Source of the DNA: Tubiluchus corallicola
Taxonomy: Eukaryota > Priapulida > Priapulimorpha > Priapulimorphida > Tubiluchidae
NCBI GenBank assembly: GCA_030141605.1
Contig: JAQGDQ010000358.1
Span: 152,001-216,000, forward strand
Direction of reading: 5' to 3'
DNA length: 64,000 nucleotides
The first letter of the stretch is position 1, and each line of letters begins with the position of its first letter. Below, in pieces: positions 13,019 through 25,337 of the stretch. The position numbers were made by a program, and so were the translations under genes. The notes beneath the pieces are model-generated. The model was not told where the DNA came from, ran no database searches, and worked only from the letters and a program-made list of their open reading frames with translations.

Positions 13019-13071
13019 AAGTGTTTGCATTTTAAAATCAGGCTTAAATGCCTACCTTCACTGGACTTAGG
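13019..13071 (+). repeat. 53-bp direct repeat, copy B
   Basis: Second copy of the unit at 12,485-12,537, without the adjacent TA tract and hairpin. The repetition shows that the unit is a sequence in its own right and not microsatellite flank. Confidence 0.8.
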
Positions 13072-13935
13072 CTAACTCGAAGCAAATTTCGCATTGTGAA
13101 AACGAATGTAATTAAAGATGAATTACTTTTCGCTATGTATATAGGAAGTAAATTTTGTTTTAGACACAGGCACACCACAAATATTATATTATTAGTTTAG
13201 CATTAAAAATGTTTAAATTATAAATACATGTATGTAATAATGCCAGCCGTCATGCGTTACAATAAGCCGCAGGGTTAAAAGGGGTGAAATGTCATTGCGA
13301 ATTAAAATAACAATGAAAATGGTGTAAGCTTGTTACCTGGTACAACAATTTATAAGACTCATTTATTAGTTTTCATAAAACATAATTAAAGCTAATTTAT
13401 ATGACTGTACTTAATATTAATTTATGGAACATAAGACTCTATGACCATATATAATTATATATCATAACCGATGGAGTTTTTGGACAGCTGGTAACAATTT
13501 TATACTGTAAATTACTTTTTATGAAGCGAAAAATGAAGACTAAAAGATGGCAAAACTATTTATTATGTTATACGTTAGGTTTAATAACGAGAGAGGTCGC
13601 AGTTACAATTATTATTAAAATACTATTTTAAAATAACACAAATATCAGATTTTTTTACCGGAAAGCTACATGAAACAAAATATAGGTATTTAGTAATTGT
13701 TGCTTTTTCATTTCTTTACGAAATACAAGTCTTTTCGACAAAGGCTTGTCAGAAGTTTAACTGGACGAAGTTCAACACCAAACTGTTATTATGGTCGCGA
13801 GCAACCTGTCTACCTTACAACCTTTGCTAAAATTAAAAGGTACATAATTAAAAGCCACTAGAACATCTTAATTAAACGCTGTCTCAAACACTGCTGTGAA
13901 TGGCGGCAAGTAGTTTCTCCATGTCATTACCAGTA

Positions 13936-14435
13936 ATCAACTTGTTACCAATCTCTCCCCAGGGTCAATCGAGTGAAATCAGTACTCAAGCTAGAAAGAG
14001 CTGTAACGTGTCTGTAGGTAAATGAAATTACAGAACATGTTCTGGTGTATCTCTAGTCTGCAGCTATGGATGATGTTTTCTAACATGTCATGGATCCATA
14101 AGTTATTAATTGAATTGCTGGAAAATCAATTTGAACATAAAAACGTGATACCAGATTGACTTGTTGCTAATCTTTTCTCCCTATAGAGCCAATCAAGTGG
14201 AAGCAGTACAGCCAGGATCTGCACAATATATTTGACGCCTATACCACAATCATGTATATGGTTAACTCAGTAGTCCTGTCTGTCACTTTTCAAAGAGAAG
14301 TCGGACAAAGAGATAATGGGATAGGAGTTGTCAGTGCAACTCTACTCAGATGTAAATGACATCATAAGAGCCGTATACGCCGACTTAAATGCTATCAGCT
14401 ACGGATGACGAAATTTTGGGTTTTCATGATCTAGA
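13936..14435 (+). repeat. Two diverged, exon-like duplicated segments
   Basis: Segment 1 (from about 13,936) and segment 2 (from about 14,147) align. Each has an acceptor-like pyrimidine run (ctccccag; tctccctatag), then ggtcaatcgagtgaaatcag or agccaatcaagtggaagcag, and later agctayggatga. Segment 1 can be read as a short open exon, GQSSEISTQARKSCNVSV, ending g|gtaaat. Segment 2 can be read in the matching frame as SQSSGSSTAR. They may be tandemly duplicated exons of an unrecognised gene, or only duplicated non-coding DNA. No protein family is suggested. Confidence 0.35.
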
Positions 14436-16450
14436 GAGACAGAAAAGTATAAGAGAAAGTCCTGGGAGAGGTGCATCATTTTGAACAAATCAAGTTGTTC
14501 TTAACCCGACGATACATTTAGCCCGGATCAACCATTATGACGTTTGTGAAAAGTAAATTTTCACTAGTTATAGTGCATGTGACTAACGTAATTCTTATGG
14601 GTGGCCATATTATGTCGAGCATACTACGAACTCGCTTTACAATAGCAATTGTTCCTCGCTCAGTTAGGAATATTACTGATTGCAACAGATAAAGCCAAAT
14701 AGCAGGTTTTGGTTACATTAGCCCGGGGATAGATGCATATAACTGTAGCCCTGTCACAAAATCACAGGAAACGATGTTTATCTTAATCTTATATTTACCT
14801 GTAGCTCACTTGACTTTCGGGTAGTTATATTACTCATCCATCCAAGTGCATTTGACAAAGTGACAACTTAAAGATTTTAAATTACATAGCATTCTTGTAT
14901 ACACTCACTTTACTCAGTCAGTTGTTTCACTCTTCGACGTCAAAAAATGCGTCACCTTTGGTCAGTCTAGCTGAACTAATGCTTCATAAAACTCGAATTT
15001 CCGTGTACGTTTAAGTATGGTTAAATTACCTGAGCATCCTGCTAACCAGCCTTATATATGAAGAAAATCAATCGACTACGGTTGTGATATGCAAGGGCAT
15101 TTAAACTGTTTATTTTTTATCAAGTAGATGATTTTAACAAAATGGCTAAATAGCATTACCATCATAATCACCATAATCATCATTTTAATATCGCAATTCT
15201 GAGTAGCTCACATACGTGGCTAGCTAATAAAACAGAAACATTAAAGAATTACGTTTGCTGCGTTTGCTATTGACTTTGAGGTCTCAAAACAGCTGAATAC
15301 TAGAACTCTAACAATATTGACAAAAAATTTCTTTAACCAAAGTAGACATTTTGTCAAGTATAAAACAGAGCTGTCGTATAAGCTCGAGAGATGCCAAATA
15401 AGTTGCTACTCATAATTGTCTCAGTAAAGACGTGGTGACGTTGTAGCTAAATAAACCTATATGGTACGATGTAACGTAAATAAGCTTTTTAGATAGGTTC
15501 TCACAAATTAATATTAGCTAACACGTGTCACGAGCCTTTGGATATGCTACGAAAAGAACTACATGTGATACATTATGTCATTTTTAAATTAGCAACTGCC
15601 AACAGCAGTAAGCACTCAAAAATTCAATTAGCTCTTAACCACTTCACACTTTTCGCGAAAATGCTTTCAAAAACTATCAGGAAGTCCATAAATTCTCGGC
15701 TCTTTTTACAGTTGCACAGCAGTCTTGCTCTGATGGGTGTAATTTCAATTTTATAGCAACATCACGCCCCGAAAAGAGTAATTCTCTATAATAAACGTAT
15801 CAATGTGCACACAGAAGAGTATTATAGTCACAGTATTATGTGCATGTCAAAATGTGAAAGGAGTGTCAATGAAGTGGCTGTAGTAAGTGAGTGAACTCAT
15901 AAAATGTAGCAGAAACCACAATCTTATACACTATGAATTGTAAAAAATCGCAATATGTTCTCGTATTGGAAATTATAAAATTTATTTATTGTGTATTACA
16001 CCATTATTGAACTATAATATAGCCCATGTTAAATTATGTCCATGCTATTATCCCAAGTCTGAACTAAACAAAGATCTGTTGCAGAACCTGTATTTGTACT
16101 GATTATTACATACATGTGTAGCCATAATTGGGGGAACTAGTAGCTATAATAATTTTTAATCATGGATAATTGGAATACTAAATTTCACGAAATTGAGCAA
16201 ACGACTTCATTTTTTGTAAAATATAAAGTTTTGCCGCTCTATAATTTTGACGTAGTAATGTTTGTTATTTGTTTGGCTCTCATTGGTCCAAGGGATGTTT
16301 GACCGGTATTTACATAATAAGGCTATATTACAACATACAGGGTCGCCAAAAACGAAACCACACTCAAATCTTTGTAAGACACACAATATTTTTGCGAAAC
16401 AAATAGAGGGCAAATAAATAGTTAGTGAAAATTCTATAAGATTACACTAA
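14436..16450. other. AT-rich intergenic DNA, no gene seen
   Basis: Nothing recognisable apart from a short CAT/AAT-rich run near 15,160-15,190. The ORF at 15,538-15,756 has no family features. Confidence 0.5.
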
Positions 16451-16627
16451 ACACTGTAAAAGTTATGAAATCATTTTTACGAGTCCTATGCTTTAGAGTC
16501 AAGTTAAACAACTCTACACTTAATACGCTTTACTACAATAGGCCTTCTTCGTATAACTTGGCATTTATGAGAGAAATTTATGAAAGGAACAGAACAAAGT
16601 CGATCACTTACATGACTCCATTGTTTA

Positions 16628-16738
16628 AAATACTTACAAAATATTTGGAATAATTTACCACCTATTCGAAAAGTTGTGGTGCAGCGTCCTTGTCTTCTTG
16701 AAGACTTAAAAATTTCATTTGTGCTTCCGACGATGTGA
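16628..16738 (+). pseudogene. Possible LINE ORF2 C-terminal remnant
   Basis: One frame reads IWNNLPPIRKVVV... and ends in TGA at 16,736. The pattern IWNxLPxxIR is the usual last conserved block of CR1/L2-type ORF2 proteins. Only about 35 residues are readable and no RT motif is found upstream, so this is a weak call. Confidence 0.3.
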
Positions 16739-19700
16739 ATTTTGGTTGAAAAGATTTTGTCTTGATTTGCAATTGTTAAGGTTAACCCTAAATCTCTAAT
16801 TTGTAAAACTTTTAGAAATATCTTCATAGTTCTTAAAACGTTTAGTGTAATACATTGCATGCATCATGTCACTATGAATGTTTTATTGCCGTTTGTGAGT
16901 AAAAATTATTCGAATTGATATATAAATGCATGTTTGTATCACAGCTACTTCAGTTCAGCAGATGACAAAATGAAAAGAAAAGATATAAAAGGTACGAAAT
17001 AAAATAAGCAACAGAAATGAAATACCAGGGTGGTGAGTGTAAGAAAAAGACAATGAAATATGAAAGAAATTTAAAGGCAAAACTTATGTGATGCTGCTAT
17101 TTCACTCTCGTGAAAAAACAAGTAGGAATTGAATTAAAATATGATTTTTATTATTGTAGTAAATTTACTAGTAAATTTACCGAAAAATGCTCGTACAGTT
17201 CAATTACACTCTGCGTCGCCCTTCTCTTGACCGAGAACTTTGTATGTTCTACATCTGTCAGTTTAAAAACTCAGTCATTTTGTACTATCGCCCCGAGCAT
17301 TTTCTGGTTTTCGAACTCTGTATTTGTTATAAATGTTTATTGCTCTGTTTAGCCTGGTTTGGGTACAACTGTCAAAATTATCAAATGCATAAATACTTGT
17401 ACGGAAAATTGAATTCATAATTTTTTTTATTAAAGGTAACAACTGACTTTAAATTTCAGCGTAAATCTTGACAGTGCTAAAGGCAACCATTACGAACATG
17501 CCTATTAGCTGAATTTTTCTTTTTATTATAACCAAAATTACTGTTTATCTTCGGCTTAAGTTACAATTGTGTTCTCAAAAGGTCATTTTGTCACAATATA
17601 GCTTAAGTGTAAATGGCATTAAGGTCAAATTACCTTATAATTTATTCACCGAACTCATCTTAGGTACTACAATAAAACAAATTTTATATCTCACAGGTAA
17701 TTTCGCAGCAGTATTACGACCATTTGGTGGCCACTATGGCCTTAGATAGATGAAGTTAATGGCCTTTCCGGCGCTATTAATTCAGATTGTCAATGTCATT
17801 TTAAAATTTTTTTTAATTATTCTAAAGCCTTACAGACTCATACGAATAATGATTATATTACATAAAGAGCGGTCTTATGGTGACCTGACAATACTGCAAC
17901 GGAAACCCCAAGAGATATAGAAATGAGTTACCGGAAGGAAGTGATAAGGTCTGCAAATTACATCTTTATAATAAAATCATAAATCTGTATCTAATTTTGA
18001 AGTGTCACAGTCTAGTTGTCTTACTTTTGTGTTTCAACATTACCACATTATTTTATCCTAACCATCACTTTTTTAAAAAATAATAATAAAAGCCACGAAA
18101 TGGTTACAATTAATTCGATACGATTAATTTATAAGTAGTAAGTTATAAAAAAAGCCTATCGGGAAAATAAGTTACACCTATAGGACTGAATCATGATTTC
18201 AGTTTCAGCTTTCCTTTCTGCTTTTCTAAACTGTACAGAATCATATCTGCCAAATGCCGCCATATGGATGATAATAATTAAAACCGAGATGTAAACAATA
18301 TCTAGTCGATTTGATGAAAGATAGAGCTTGGGAAGGCTGTAGACTGTAACAGATGCTGAAATTTGAAGGTTATACAACAGCTATACTAACAAATAAGTTA
18401 ACAAAATAAAACTAAAACTTTACAATTGTCTTTGTAACAGACCTTCGTGTGGATTTATAACGAGCGATATAACTTTTCCTATAAGCCCCGTAACATCAAA
18501 CACCTAAAAGTTAGACAGCAGGAAAAACGGCTAATCCTATTAGCCACGGTGTATGCTTAGTGACTACAATCATCTAGCGAATAATTAAACAGCGTTAGCA
18601 TGATTAATAATTCGATGGGTGACTGCCAGGAAATCGACCGTGGGTGATTTCATCTGGTATGCAAACTCTATTTGTTTATCTTATTGAGGGAGGGTGTGTG
18701 AACATATGAACTTCAACGTAGCTCAGACAGATCAGCGTCTGATCAGTTATACGTGACAAGTAATGCCTGCCGGTTTCTAGCTTGCAAAGTTACAAATTAC
18801 CGAATTGTATAAGAAATAAATATATTCAAAGTCCTTACGCAACATGTTATACGTTTAGTAAAGCATTGCTTGCTTTTTTATAGGTTTATCTGGATATCAC
18901 CTGGATTTCTGTTTTCCTCTTGAAAGAGGCTGGGGCCTACGGTCACTACTAGCGTGGTTAAAAGTTTCAGGTGGGTGAGTTGACATTGCTTCTCCCGGAA
19001 TACCGATCCTGATGCAAGCGATATAATTGTATGATATTTATACATGTAACAGGTAGGCAAAGCTTATAGGTTCTCAGAATTAGTTAATCGGTTAAATAAT
19101 TATAGTTGCGCTGCATAACTGGGAAAAAACTCAAAAATATGCTTCTTCAGAAAAATATACTGAAAAAAATATTGAATCAAAAATATAATTTTCTTTGGCT
19201 GAAAAATGTATAAAAATATACAATACCAGAAAAACTCAAACGTGTTTCTGTACATCCACGGCGCAATCTAGTTACATTAGAATGGAAATCCCATTCCTCT
19301 CACTTTTCCTCTTGTCACACAAGCTAATTTCTCCTCAGAGTTAGCGGAATTGCTCTGGATACGCTGCTCACGTAAACTGACTGCCCAGCGAGTGTAGCGG
19401 TTGAGACATCTAGGTCGGTCGTGCGAAAAAAGCTAAGCTATAATGGTAGACACGCACCACTTACTGCAAGTCAGAGTTTCAGGCTACCGTAGCACGAGCA
19501 GTAGCAGCAGTAGCCACTCCAAGAATTTATTGGCCCTGTTAGAGTTGCACTTGCTTGGAGGCAAAATGAAAAGCAATGATTCCATACTTTTCAATCTGAT
19601 CTCTGTTACTAAAAATCATCTATTTTAGACAATAGTTTGTATGTAGAGTGCGCGAATAATTGAGAGTTAAAAACATTTGTTTTTCTGCCTTTAAAATTAA

Positions 19701-20619
19701 AGTTTTAAATGAGGTCAGAACTTGAATAACAATATTTTTCTAATCAGCTATACATAATTCTAATGTTACATTAATTATATTTTAACTTTTCACCTTGTCA
19801 TAAACCACAGTGATGGTTTGAAACGTCGTGCTTTCTCTTTTTCCTTAATTGCGGGATTATATTGTAATATCAGGTTATTACTTTTTTAATTAATAAATAT
19901 TTATGAAAATGAAGGTGTTAATGAATGAACTAATTATACATAATTTTAATCGTGGCAAAGGAGAAAAGAGCCCAGAGGTAAGTGCAAGTAAACAGAGAAG
20001 AAGAGGACGGGCAAAAAGAAAAGTGAAGGGAAAAAGGGAGGAGGTGGAGGGAGGAAAGGAATGAGAGGAGATGGGAAAAGAAAAGAGCAGAATATGTACA
20101 AGATCATTCCAAGAATCCTTCCGAATATTATTGTTCTTACCGCAAACAGACCTGCGAATGAAAATTATAAGGCTTATATTAACCAAAAATGCACATCATG
20201 TTACACTACGGCTCCTGAATCATAAACGGTAATTATCTACAGTTGAAACCATAATTCTCGCCACAATAATTAAATTTAGCACTATTGCCGCGCCAACATA
20301 AAATGGAAATAAGAAGTAATAACAAATCAACTGTATATTATACGCTGAACTGCTGCAATTTTTTGAAATCGTCATCGATCGATAAAAGTTTGCAATTCAT
20401 TTGAATTTTACCAGATCTGGATCAATACCAGATTTCTCAATACGATTACAAATAATAGTTGCGAGGTACTATTAAAATGTTATAGGCATTATTATTACAA
20501 CTATATCATACACAATAACATTTTCCCTTCAGAAGTATTTGTTTCGTGTTTTAAACCACTTAAAAAGTGATTTATTTGGTCAAGACATTTCATAGAGACA
20601 ACCTACTTTTTCAAATTAA
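16739..20619. other. AT-rich intergenic DNA, no gene seen
   Basis: No exon or RNA gene was recognised. A purine-rich stretch (agaagagg...gggaggagg) occupies about 19,960-20,090. A short segment at 19,815-19,846 (ggtttgaaacgtcgtgcttt) has a relative at 58,818-58,850. Confidence 0.5.
19815..19846 (+). repeat. Short dispersed repeat, copy 1
   Basis: ggtttgaaacgtcgtgcttt followed by a pyrimidine run recurs, slightly diverged, at 58,818-58,850. A looser relative (cttgaaacgacgtc) lies at about 59,077. The gaaacgtc core is reminiscent of hammerhead-associated repeats of Penelope-like elements, which is only a suggestion. Confidence 0.4.
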
Positions 20620-21324
20620 CTAAAATGTAAACAAACGAATGTAAACAAATACAGAGAATACTGTTTAGGCAAGTTTCGTCGTTCTACAACAAGTAAATTA
20701 GCGAGCGATGCATACTTTCAAATCAAAAAGCAAAAAAACATTGTATTCAAAAAGAAGAAACGGCACTATCACGCTAAATTAAGAATAAAACTGACTGACT
20801 ATTGTTCTGCCAGTTCGAAGCAATTTTGGAAACTGTTAAAAAATGCTGGTTATAAGACTGTCACTGTAACCAAAGTAGAACCTTTGATGCTTTACAAAAA
20901 ATTTAAGATGTTGGCAAATCCCGTTACAGGTGAACAGTTAATTAATTTCGACAATGTTTTTTGCGACGAAGTTAAAATTTTTGTAGCTAGTTATAATTTT
21001 GATGAACAATGTAAAAATGACGACTACTATTTTAATAATCAATTTGAAATGGGGGAATTACGGAAATGCTTAAGTAACATGAAATCTGGTAAAAACAACT
21101 GGCAATTATGGTATACGCATTGAATGTGTTAAAGAGCGATCGGAAGAACTACTAAACTGTTTACTGAAAATGTTTAATACGATATTTAACACAGGATATT
21201 TTCCAGCAGAATGGTCCGAATCTGTTATTATACCTATACATAAATCAGGCCTCCGTGGCGACCCACATAATTACATAGGCATTAGTCTTTTAAATGTTAT
21301 TGGCAAACTTTTTAAGGCTTTTTA

Positions 21325-21795
21325 GTGTGCAGCAAACTAGAATCTTTGGATAAAAACCTGATGGCTATACCTGAAATACAAGCTGGATTCCGGGCTGATA
21401 GAACTGCTGACAAAATTTTTACTTTAAAATGCATTGTTGACACATATTTAGCAAAAAATGAAAAGCTATATACTTGCTTTGTTGATTTTAGAAAAGCCTT
21501 TGATTCGGTTGATAGAAGTTGTTTGTCATACAAACTTAGTATATTAGGAATCAAGGGCAAAGTCTTGCGCATTAATAAAAACCTGTATACTTGTACTAAA
21601 AGCTGTGTTAAAACGCAGCATGGAGTCACAGACATATTTTCTGTTAATTTAGGTGTGCTACAAAGATGTAGGCTTCCTCCTATGTTATTTTCATTGTATC
21701 TTAGTGATTTAGAAGCATTTCTGCGAGTTGAAGAAGTAGATCCGGTTTTACTTGTTGTTACTACTTTATGTTTGTTTGACCTGTTAAATGAATAG
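21325..21795 (+). pseudogene. LINE reverse-transcriptase fragment (RT motifs 1-B)
   Basis: 156-residue open segment of the element above. It includes the pre-motif-A region (IQAGFRADRTADKIFTL), motif A with its catalytic Asp (VDFRKAFDS) and a degenerate motif B. It ends at a stop where motif C should be. The preceding segment is offset by a frameshift and a stop near 21,120 and 21,324. The fragment cannot be a functional polymerase. Confidence 0.8.
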
Positions 21796-21902
21796 TGTAA
21801 GAAATGAAGACTGACAGTAAATGCTTCTAAAACAAAGATTTTAATATTTGAGAAACGAAACACTGTAGTACCTGAACAAATGCCTTTTTACATAATGGTA
21901 AT

Positions 21903-22568
21903 ATGTTAGAACACTGTGCTGAATATAAGTATCTAGGAGTATATTTTACTAAAAATGGATACTTCAACAAGGCAATAGATCACTTGATATGTCAGGGCAA
22001 CAAAGCCAAGTATGCAGTTCACAGTAAATCAAAAACATTTGGATATTTTGACGCCAGTCTAGCAATGTCGTTGTTTGATATTTACGTTAAACCTATCTTT
22101 GATTATGGATGCCAAGTCTGGGGATACAAAGAATTTGATAACGTAGAAAGGGCATGCTTAAAATATTACATATCGTTGTTAGGAGTAAAGAGCTCAACAC
22201 CCACACCAGCTGTCTTGGGGGAATTGGGCAAATATCCCATCAACCTATTGATTAAAATAAGAGTCGTTAAGTATTGGCTGCGCTTAGTTTCACTACCAGA
22301 TAATAGATTGTGCAAGGAAGCTTATATTTTGTCTAAACAAAATAATTTACCGTGGTATCTAGGGCTAACAAAAATACTGTCTGATATTAATCTAGTGTTT
22401 TTATTAGAAAATGATATAGTGCCATTGTACATGAATACTTTGTATATTGCTGAAGGAAGGTTACAAGCATGCTATGTCACCAATAGGAAAAATTCACTAG
22501 CCAAAATGCCAAAGTTATCCTTTTGCAGAAAATTTAAAATTCTTTTAAATTTGAGTCGTATTTGGTAA
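21903..22568 (+). pseudogene. LINE ORF2 C-terminal fragment
   Basis: 221-residue open segment after the RT core. YKYLGVYFTKNG and the DIYVKPIFDYGCQVWG block are typical of the thumb/connection region of CR1/I-group ORF2 proteins. It is out of frame with the RT segment and lacks its own start context. The zinc-knuckle region further on is in another frame. Confidence 0.75.
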
Positions 22569-22975
22569 ATGTAAAGACTGTTAAAGATCGTATTGCATTG
22601 ACTAAGCTTAGAACAAGCGCTCACTCACAATCTATAGAAACTGGGGGTATATAAGACCCCCTATTCCTCGAAGGAGCGTCTATGTGCCAGGTGTAACGAA
22701 GTCGATGACGAATGCCATTTTATTCTATTTTGCTCTAAACATAACACTGCTCTCAACTGCCTTGTAAATGCAATCACACGTTCTATTCCATACTTACTTT
22801 TTAAATATTGATGACAAACTAATTTGTATGATGCAATCTCGTGATGTCACTATTCAATGTGCTGTATCTAGTTTGTTCGCATTTGTATGTAACATTTTCT
22901 TGTATGGATGCTTGTTGTTTGATCGGCCCTATTAGCCAAAAATCGGTAAATTATTATTACTATTACTAAAATGAT

Positions 22976-23978
22976 AATAAAATTTTCAAAGTCAAATAAA
23001 ATATTCTTTAAGCAACGTTGCCGTGATACTTAAAGATGTAACTAGCTAATTATGCGCAGCAGATACAAACCGGATGACACATAGTTGCCGTATCACTCAC
23101 TACTGTAGCCAACTTTGCTTGCGCAACTAGCAAGAAACTACCAAATATCAAATAACTAGCCAATGGGACTATTTTGTTATATCGCCGTCGCTATTATTGT
23201 AAATTTTAGCTTACCACTAAACGTTTGGATTTATAAGGTTTCTATTGATACAGTACATAGAAAAAAGTTTGTCTTAGCCGGGCGTAGAAACCACGAAAAA
23301 CAGAAAATAAATTTCATCTTCTACTTGTTGACTTGATGACAACACTGGCATTACGTAGAGCCCTAACAACGCTACTTAAAAGGTTGTAAAACTAAAGATT
23401 ACAATATTTATTTTTGCGCCATGTGCCTATCATAGTGACTGCTAATAAATAGTCATCTACAATTATATTAAAATACATTGCGGACACACAACTTTCTTTG
23501 GCGATTTTTTGACACTAATTCCGATGAAGCAGCTTTCTGAATATTGAATGTTCGCTAAACGACATCAGATTGATATGTGTATTATAATGCTCATAATGGA
23601 ATAGTCAATGTTAGATAAGCAGCAAGTAGGGCTGCTTTCACATATTCTTGTGTTTTATTGTCCAGAAGGACTTTAAGTTATTGCGTTGCCCTTTTCGTAT
23701 GACATGAATTGCGACTTGGCCGCCTTATTCGTAGCCCCATGAGCCATGACCATAACTTTTTCGTTTTGCTGCTTGTGGTGTTTGTGGTAATGGCCGGTGG
23801 CAGTGGCATTGCCGGTGCCGTTAGTGTTGTCATATTTATCTTTCAGAGTTGTCCCAGTACACAGTTTTCATTGTAGGAAATTGAAATTTGGCATGATGAT
23901 CCTTCTGACCATTGTTTGCGAACGCGTGCATGCTATCATTGCCAATTCACGACACTGTTTTTCTTTCTGCTTACTTAC
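22976..23978. other. Non-coding stretch between LINE and pseudogene
   Basis: No exon was recognised, including any relic of the third NAALADL1 exon that might follow the pseudogene. A small GC-richer patch (ggccggtggcagtggcattgcc) lies near 23,791-23,815. Confidence 0.5.
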
Positions 23979-25337
23979 GTAATTTGGATTGTCGCTCTCT
24001 GGATATGAACTGTATAGGGTGTCATTTTAACCCAATCCAAACCTTGTTCTTTCCAAGTATTATATATGAGCTCTGAGAACTGCCAGCAAGATGTGGTTCC
24101 TGAGTTACGAAAAGGACATAAGAATAAAAAAGCCGTTTGATTTCTTTTGCATCGCAATTTTACTTAATAGCCAATTAAGGGCATCAAACTCCAAATTGTT
24201 GCGGGAAAGCTAGCGTTGTTATAAAACACAGAAGCCATAATCGTAACATTCGGGCACAATCGGAATTAAAATTTTGTCCTCAGTTAATGTAGCTACGGCT
24301 TTAGAGTAAAGCCTATGTAGTGCGTGAATCAAACCAAATATTGGTACCGCATGAAGGGACAAAATTATACCAATGTTTTTCTGGAAGCGCTAATGAATCC
24401 ACTTGTGATAAATCTTCACATTGGATGTTGTTTTGGATGTTTATCGATCGGTCCCGTATCCAAAATTAATAACAATTTGATAGGTTCTAGCATTGTGCAA
24501 AGTTTCAAGCTTCTAGGGCAAATTGAGCGATTTTTTATCATGTTTTTATCACTATTTATTTTGTTGAACTAGTGTCCAGATTGTGGTACTAGAATCAAAT
24601 TCTGGGACATACTGAAATATGGTGATTGAATTGCAACAACAAATTTCACGTGACTTGCACAAAAATATAGGGCTCACTAAACGGGCATTTTGAAGGGTCA
24701 CATATTAGAAAAGACCCATTGTTACGGTGAAAATGACGTATACATTTGCCCTGGTCCTTAGTTCAGCTAGTCATGTCTGGCGCAAATGCCAAACATTAAA
24801 GAGAATTACTGTGAGTAGCCACTAAACTGTGAGTAGCAACGGTCCACCAAGTGATTTCATTGTTTACATGTGCAGGACTTTCAAATGAGCACTGGTAAAT
24901 TTTGTCCCATCAGGTGGTACGAATACGTGACACTTTCGCTCAGGCTCATGGTCTAACAGCAAAGAAGCCATTGCTGCACGTGATAACGATAATCACTATA
25001 CAAACAATGTGTGCAAAAAGGTTGCATTCGGATACGCTAGTGAGATATCTAGTGCAATTGCCTTATCGGAACACAGGCAAATGTACCAAAGTTTGAAAGA
25101 TGAAAATGAAAAGCATTCACCTCAAAGTTTTTCGAATGTTACTCACTTTTACTTCTTCTATAATTTGCTGCGTGAAGGACGTGTCATCGTCAGCAATACT
25201 TGCCAAGTAATACTCATTTAGCGGCTCGGGTTCTGTTTTGGTTTAGAGAAGAATCCGATAATGACGCCTAGACTCAAAGACACAACTCCCGTTGATGCTA
25301 TCCAGCTATATATTAAAACAATTATTGTACAAAACAT
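23979..25337 (-). pseudogene. NAALADL1-like pseudogene: broken copies of exons 1 and 2
   Basis: On the minus strand 25,337-25,147 matches exon 1 of the intact gene at 43,681. It has a membrane segment with SLSLGVIIGFFSK (intact copy FALGVIIGFFSK), then, after a one-base frameshift, EYYLASIADDDTSF (intact NKYYLASIEDEDLSW), and ends AAA|gtgagt. About 1 kb further, 24,099-23,979 matches exon 2: PHLAG, a frameshift, then YNTWKEQGLDWVKMTPYTV (intact NVWSNQGLDWVKKIPYEI), another frameshift, then YPESDNPNY|gtaagt. Splice sites survive although the frame is broken at least three times. It lacks the first bases of exon 2 and I find no later exons. It sits about 6 kb beyond the 3' end of the intact gene in the same orientation, so an old tandem partial duplication is the simplest reading. 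Confidence 0.8.

Larger units (their letters stand above)
20620..22975 (+). mobile_element. 5'-truncated, inactive non-LTR retrotransposon (LINE)
   Basis: An open frame starting after a stop at 20,617 encodes the segment before RT (FWKLLKNAGYK, then the block at 20,884-21,123). Later pieces carry RT: WSESVIIPIHKSG near 21,215, GFRADRTADK near 21,390 and the catalytic motif A FVDFRKAFDSVDR near 21,480. The motif-B region reads GVLQRCRLPPMLFSLYLSDL, without the usual QG/SP residues, and no YADD follows. The next piece (21,903-22,568) starts EYKYLGVYFTKNG and includes DYGCQVWGY, the standard post-RT region. A Cys-rich knuckle (CARCNEVDDECHF) lies near 22,685-22,735. The 3' end is a TTA-rich tail at about 22,948-22,965. 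There is no AP endonuclease and several frames are broken, so it is a dead 5'-truncated copy. Confidence 0.85.
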
